Under the pieces are notes generated by a model. That model did no database searches. It saw nothing but the letters and a program-made list of their open reading frames with translations, and was not told the origin of the DNA. A stretch of 64,000 nt of DNA, taken from positions 533,146,316 to 533,210,315 of the forward strand of contig NC_058519.1 in NCBI RefSeq assembly GCF_904849725.1, read 5' to 3'. Shown here piece by piece: positions 58,252 to 64,000 of this stretch. Both the position numbers and the translations under genes were made by a program. Source of the stretch: Hordeum vulgare subsp. vulgare (taxonomy: Eukaryota > Streptophyta > Magnoliopsida > Poales > Poaceae). How positions within the stretch are numbered: position 1 is the stretch's first letter; each line of letters begins with the position of its first letter.

Positions 58252-61200
58252 TGTTACACCGTGTGTTTGGCTTTCCTGACTAATTAACTTATTTCAAAAA
58301 TTAGGACCAATAATTTTTTTGTGAATGCTTGTGATGCTAAAGTGGCTATTGTATGCTTGATTGCTCGTATGCTTGTGTTGATTCCCAATAAATTCTCTCT
58401 ATTCTCCATCTCACCTCCTCATCCCATGTTCTCCTCCCTAATAATCATGCCATGTGTTTAGGAAAAATATCCATTTTTACCAAATATTATATTTTCACCA
58501 AAAGCATTTCTTTGAATTAAAACTTCCAAACCCCCGAGATGAGATTTGTATTGCAAGCCCTCCAATTAGGGAATTTATTGACACCAAATATTTTATTTGA
58601 AACCTATTCAACACAATACAAGTTTATTTGACTCCCCTAATTATTCTAAAACCCTGTCTGTCCAGATTCAGATTTGAGCAACTCTACATTGTGAAGTGTC
58701 CCCAATTGTGCTCAAATTTGGTGGACATGCTCTAATATTCCAATAATGCATCCACACCAAGTGGTGCATCAAGGAGAATAGAATAACTTGTCCTAAGACC
58801 CTCAAAACCCTCTTTGTTGATTTCTGACTTTGGTAAACTTTACATTATAAACTTTCTCCAATTGACCTCAAAATTTTTGTGCATGCCTTAATGCTCAAAT
58901 AATGCCCCTACACCAAATATTGGATTTGTGGGAACTAATTTGAATAGGGTTGTAAGCAGAAATCCATTTCTGCCCATTTTAGGGGTTTTCCAAGTCTACA
59001 TTGGAAAACTTCTCTAGGAAATCCCAAATTTGGTGTGCAAGCTTATTTTCGTCTATTATTTGATTCTGTTAAGTTTCATATCCATTGGAATTCATCTGAT
59101 GGCCTAACCACAGATCAAACACCTTGTGTGCACTCACTGAATTGGCTTCTTTGACCCCTTCCACTTTTACCCTTGAGCTCAACTTTCTACCACAGCGATA
59201 TCTAGTTAATTTTACCTCGAGTAACTTCCCCATGGCCACTAGTCAATTATTGGAGAAGGACCCTTTGTAACTATCTCTCATTTTACCCTTGGAATCACTA
59301 TTTTTACCCTCTTGCCTCACTTCTGCTGAACCCAAGGCTCCCAACTCTTTCCAGAGCATCTATGGTATGCCAATGCTTCATTTTAAACCAAGAGATGGCA
59401 TGCTCATGTGGAGAAAATGAGCAGCACATCCTCAAGTTGATTTATGGCTGAAAGGTACCTTTGTACAGCAAGTGCTAGCTACACTTCTTTGCTTGAGCTG
59501 AAATTTTGCAGATGTGTAGTCCTTCCATACCAGATGCTCTAGGACAAGGTTTCACCTCCCATCCTTGCCTGTAAAAACCACTTGTATCAGCCCCTAGTTT
59601 CCTGCTGAAATGATTACCTCAATCAACAGTCGTTCAAATCAACTCCACTTGAAGCCAAACTCCTCACTCACCTTCCAGATAGCATGCCCCACCTCCCAGA
59701 CATCTTTGACTGGTCATTAGGACCCTGTTCGCGCTGGTGCCCATGGTGACCACCATCCTGGACTGCAATATGGGTGCTCTGTACTTTGTTGCTTTCCTCC
59801 AGCTCATCTCTTGCTAAACCAAGATGCCCGGGTGTGTCTCGGAGTCTTCCTTTGACCATTCAAAGCATCTCCATCCACTAGCTAGCTTCCAAGATCCCTC
59901 TGGGACGTGTGGCACCCATGCCCACGGGTGCACTCGAGAGCTTCCAAGCTCTCCTCCCTCCTCCTCTCTTATCTCCCTCTTCCCAAGTCTCTCTTGCCCC
60001 CCCTCTTACTAGAGAGCATCCCATGCTCCCTATTCGAGCCCCGGCACTCCCCAGGCCCTCATCCTCCTTCTTCCATGCCATGGCCGAAGCTCACCAGAGG
60101 CCTTCACTCGAGCCAGGCCAACCAGGAGGGTTTCCCCTCGCCTCTAGCTTCCCCCGGGGTCCTCCTAGCTGGCTCTGCTCCTCCCGAGCACCTCCCGTTC
60201 CCTCCCTTCACTGTTGGTGCCGAAGCTGGAGAGGTCGTCGGCCTCCCCGCATATGCGCCGCCGGCTCCCCTTTGCAGCCCCTCCGCGGGTGCCATGTATG
60301 GGAATGGGGGCGGCACGACCTCCTAAGCCCGCCGACACTCTCACCTGGGCAGAGGGTGGCCCGAGACACGGCGCCTGCGCGGCAACCTCCATCCCCTCCG
60401 CTCCCCCGTGCCGGCAAGAGGAAGGGGACGACCCTACAGTCGGGGCCCTCCTGGTCAGCCACTCCAGCCGGCCCACCTAGATTAAGTGGTCGCGCCCCGT
60501 CTGGCAGGCGTCTCCCTCGCGCCGTGGCGCATTCCCAGAAGTGCGCGTCCGACGTGGCCGGTTGCTCGCGGCTGGAGCTATTGGGCTGGCCCATTCGCCT
60601 ATCTAGCGCCCTGGGCGCTAGTTAGCTCGAAGGATGAGCACTTTTCTCCTTTTCCATTTTAGTAAAACTTCATAAATCCATCCAAAATTCATACTAACTC
60701 CAAATTGCTTGATTCAAGTTTCTACAGGTTCCTAAATTCAAGCTCTATACACATATGTGCGTTGCACCTTTTTCCAAGAAGATTTTCTGTAGTGTTATTA
60801 TTGAAATATAGATGTGAATATTATTGTCCCACCTTTCAAAATTCCTAGCAGATTCAGATCAACTCCAAATGGAGTGATTCCAATTCCTAGGGCCTTCTAA
60901 AATCATTCCCTATCTTTAGAACCTTGGTCAACATTTTACTCAGGCTTTATTCTGTTACAAGAAATAAATAGCTTCATGTTGCTATTTATTCCACATTAGA
61001 AAATTCCTAGGATATTCATATAAACTCCAAATCCAGTGAATCAACTTCCTAAATATTTCAAAAATCATGCTCTGTTTACTGAGTGCCCCACTCATTTTTA
61101 AGAGAATGATTTCTGTGGGCTTCTTCAATAATCACCTATTCCTTCTTTTCTCCATTCAAACACCCCTGATGATCCAAACCCCCTTGGCAAAGATTCAGGT

Positions 61201-62849
61201 ATTTTTCTTATGACCAGAGAGGTCCACGAAAAATCTAACTTCTATTTAGAGGACACTTCTTTTCTGCTTGTTGTGTGGCTTACTGTAACTGTTTCTCACG
61301 ATAGTTAACGGATAGACGGAGTATTCGGAGTTGGAGCGGAAGACCTCGAAGACCCCGAGGACTTACTTGAGCAAGGCAAGCAGCCCTTTGACCATGACTG
61401 AGCATATGTTACTTTGCACGTTAAAATAGCAAGTATTCCCGTTGCATGTGATCATAAGTGTCGGTAATCATTTGATATGATTTTACCGAAGGCTCCCCCG
61501 GAGCACATGCATTGAGCTTGACCCTACCCTTGAGGGTCCTGCTAATACCATGTTGACAAGTAAAGATAGAAGTAGTATTATTATGAGCATGTTGTTGACA
61601 TAAAGCAAGAGTTTACTAAAACCCCATCGGGTGCCACTAATACCCGAGCGTGATGATGAGTTAGGTGGTCACTTTCGGTAAAGAGATGCACCCGGTATTT
61701 GTGTGAGTATGGTTTCGGAAATGGGATTAGATTTATGATGTGTCAACCGTCCCAACCTTACCAGTACGACCACGTTACCCCTCGTGGGACAGGGCTACGT
61801 TAATTACTCTGGTCGGTGCTAGCAAAGAGCCACATTACTAGTGGCAGGAGTGATGTGTGGTCACTCTCGTGATGGGGTCGTGCCAGGTAGGACGACTATG
61901 CCATTTTTATGAGTTCCAGTCACACCGTTGGTCCCCGCATGGTTGGTACTGTCCAGAGTTGGTGCTCGTAAGACCTACAACATGTGGGCTGGGTACAAAT
62001 CGAGTGGACCTCTTTGCCTAGTATCGTTAGGGGAAAGGCATTGATCGGGTACTTACCTCGGTATGTGATATACCGCGAGTCGTGGATGACACGGAAGTTT
62101 CCCGGATCTCGTGGGTCCAGCGTACTACCTCTGCAGAGTGTAAACTATTCGAATAGCCGTGTCCATTGTCAAGGACAGTTGGGTAATCCTGCTTAAACTA
62201 CATCCAGTTATTTCCGCATAAACCAAGTGTGTGAGTGTGTGTGATGTTGGAAAAAGGTGTTGATATGACAGTAATGATATGACCAAGTTCCGTGACTTGG
62301 CATATAGAGTGAACCCAGAAGATTCAGCCATCGACAGATATATTGATATCTGTAACCTGTTCTTCAAAAGTAATTCTTTAACTTGATGCATAATCATGAT
62401 CATTCCACCAAGATGAGTTACACCAAAGATGCATGATATTGTTATCCTTCACTTTCATTGTTCATATCATGGGCTGTTTGTGAGTACATTCAAAGTACTC
62501 ATTGGCTTGCCACTGGTTATTTTATTGACCAGGTATGAAAGAACAGGATATGGTGAAGATTAACTCGGTGACGTTCCTGCGAGCTAGGACGCTTCCCAGT
62601 CAGAATGCCTGTAGGTTAAGGCTGATGGCATGGGTTCACGCTTTCAACCAATAATTCTGCTATTGGTCCAATTTGGAGTGTTGGCCTTTAAGGCCCTATA
62701 TATGTAAGACTTGACCGAGGTGGTCATTTACTGTATCAAACGATATGTATGGATGTAAGACTCTTTTATTCGGTATCTGTGTTCGGTGAGCATTGATCTC
62801 TGGGATCACTGAGCACGGCGATATCGACTCGTAAGTCGGGGTCCCCATA
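58252..62849 (+). repeat. E9: 3' LTR (4598 bp)
   Basis: TGTTACACCGTGTG start and GGTCCCCATA end (the terminal CA is mutated). The first 2.4 kb has no counterpart in the truncated 5' LTR. Within it, 59880-60625 is strikingly GC-rich and open on several frames, but I see no protein family there. The second half is shared with 52372-54561. Sequence after 62849 returns to E8. Confidence 0.82.
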
Positions 62850-63605
62850 GGTTTGATCCTCCGTCTTCCAAGGCATAGGCGCTCCATCATGGAAAGATAA
62901 CCGAGTCTCCGGAATCCTCAAATCTGCAGCCAACCGTATTGATTTAAATCTATACTCATACTCATAGTTTTGGTTCTGTAGGTCATAGATCTGGGTTGGA
63001 GGTGATCAATTCTGTCATAGAGCTTGGAGAGGTGCTTCCCGATGTCATTGGCATCGATCTTGTGCTTGTTGGTGAACTCCATGATCATCATGTGGTTGGC
63101 GTTGTGTCCACGCTCCACCATCCTTTGGCACTTGAAGACTTGTTGCTCCATTGCTATGAGCCTCGCCTACACACTTCCGGTCTTCTTGGGCCCCTCAACA
63201 TCACGGATGTGCAACATCCCCTCACGCATCTCTATAGATTGAGGGTGTTGCAGCACTCCCGCGAGGTAGGGATTGATGACCTTCTCGAAGATCTTATCCT
63301 TCTGAGCTTTTGGGGATGTCATAGCAATCTAGATCTGCAGCAGAAACAAGCTCGAAACGAAAACACAGGAAATTTGCGTGATACAAGGGTCAGTCCTTTA
63401 GAGAGAATATATAATGATTTTTTCCGACCAGAAGGAGTACTCTGCAAGAAAACGGAGTCCGGGAGGCACACAAGGCGGCTACAAGCCCCCCAGGCGCGGC
63501 CAGGAGGGTGGCCCGCGCCTGGCAGGCTTGTCGTGTGCTCGTGCGCTTTCCGGACTGCTTTAAATTTTTCTATTCTTATAAAAATTCCAAAACAGGGAAA
63601 AAATC
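62850..63605 (-). pseudogene. E8: downstream reading frame in the env position
   Basis: Athila-type elements carry an extra frame between integrase and the 3' LTR, the place of an envelope-like gene. Here the minus strand reads from about 63321 (MTSPKAQKDKIFEKVINPYL, then HPQSIEMREGMLHIRDVEGP). It continues past a TAG near 63168 as MEQQVFKCQRMVERGHNANH and HLSKLYDRIDHLQP. It is helical, Lys/Glu-rich and possibly coiled-coil. I see no signal peptide or membrane segment in what is left, so an envelope role is not supported by the sequence. The frame is cut at 62850 by E9. A roughly 280-bp GC-rich leader separates it from the integrase stop. Confidence 0.65.
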
Positions 63606-64000
63606 CTACTGGAAAAGCTTTGGAGTCTGTTTACTTACCGAATCACATACCTCTTTGTTTTCAGAGTCTGAAACAGGTTGATAAATATCCCTTATATACT
63701 CCTCCGGAGTTATGGCATTGATAATATTGCTTTCAACATTTACGGGACTACCTGAGATATAGTGCTTGATTCTTTGCCCATTTACCACTCACGGAAAATT
63801 ACCTTCCGTGTTGTTGATCTTGACGGCACCGGAACGATATACTTCCTCAACAATGTAAGGACCTTCCCATTTGGAGAGAAGCTTGCGTGCAGAAAATCTT
63901 AAATGAGAACTATATAGCAAGACATAATCACCTACATTGAACTCACGCTTTTGTATCCTTTTATCATGCCACCTCTTAACCTTTTCTTTGAACAACTTGG
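63606..64000 (-). pseudogene. E8: C-terminal part of integrase
   Basis: The minus strand reads KLFKEKVKRWHDKRIQKREF, LLSKWEGPYIVEEVYRSGAV, then a TGA at 63789-63791 and VVNGQRIKHYISGSPVNVES, ending DSVSKQTPKLFQ at 63606. It is the same protein as the end of the E7 integrase, with a few substitutions. One in-frame stop interrupts it. The catalytic core and the rest of pol continue to the right of the window. Confidence 0.9.

Larger units (their letters stand above)
52372..62849 (+). mobile_element. E9: Sukkula-like large non-autonomous LTR element
   Basis: Two related direct repeats, 52372-54561 and 60661-62849, are the 3' halves of long LTRs. The left one is followed by a tRNA-iMet primer site and the internal region ends in a polypurine tract before TGTTACACC (58252). 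The full 3' LTR is 4598 bp and the internal region 3.7 kb without any recognisable gag or pol. Long LTRs around a 3.5 kb conserved non-coding core are the description of barley Sukkula (a LARD), so I assign it there. It interrupts E8. The 5' LTR has lost its first 2.4 kb. Confidence 0.8.

Noticed and set aside
59909..60625. 238-codon frame as a real gene
   Set aside because: It lies in an LTR, is GC-rich and open in several frames on both strands, and has no recognisable domain.
62996..63721. 241-codon plus-strand frame
   Set aside because: It is the shadow of the E8 integrase tail, leader and downstream frame on the minus strand, which match E7.
1..64000. tRNA, rRNA or host protein-coding genes
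   Set aside because: None recognised on either strand; the tRNA-like matches are retrotransposon primer sites.

Overview
The window is intergenic, repeat-dense grass DNA, almost certainly from a Triticeae genome (wheat, barley, rye or Aegilops). The support is a set of recognisable LTR families: Athila-lineage Gypsy elements whose LTRs start TGATACGTC and whose primer sites match tRNA-Asp, an Angela/BARE-like Copia LTR starting TGTTGGAAATATGCCC, and a Sukkula-like element with 4.6 kb LTRs. I see no host gene, tRNA, rRNA or CRISPR array. Essentially every base can be assigned to nested LTR retrotransposons, all on + unless stated.

Layout. E1 (1-1938) is the 3' end of an Athila-type element. 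It sits in the 5' LTR of E2, an old coding-poor Gypsy element whose pieces run from 1939 to 43228. E2 is broken by three nested insertions, each with a target-site duplication: E3 (2549-9213, gag remnant only), E4 (11077-19112, gag and protease only) and E5 (21435-41398, decayed Copia). E5 is itself split in its 3' LTR by E6 (27283-40395), a Tat-lineage Gypsy element. E2 ends in a truncated 3' LTR fused to a stray RNase H fragment (43229-43720). E7 (43721-50250) is an Athila-type element with gag-protease, reverse transcriptase and integrase. It is interrupted by E8, a minus-strand copy of the same family that runs off the right edge. E8 carries E9 (52372-62849), a Sukkula-like large non-autonomous element with no recognisable coding region.

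The most interesting item is in E6. Besides gag, protease, RT, two RNase H modules and integrase on +, it carries an antisense gene of at least eight exons (39393 to 35317, minus). All seven introns are GT-AG, the phases match, there is a TATA-like box, and the first ATG is split from the rest of the coding region by a phase-2 intron. The predicted product is about 890 residues: a 'gypsy-type transposase' (Transposase_28-like) domain, a basic/acidic linker, a coiled coil and a conserved C-terminal part. One frameshift and one stop damage the last exon.

Other points of note are small RNA-like structures shared between the Athila-type elements: a hairpin just upstream of the polypurine tract with a compensatory base-pair change, an internal polypurine hairpin, and a two-stem motif after the coding region. 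All of the plus-strand coding regions carry stops or frameshifts, so no element here looks autonomous.
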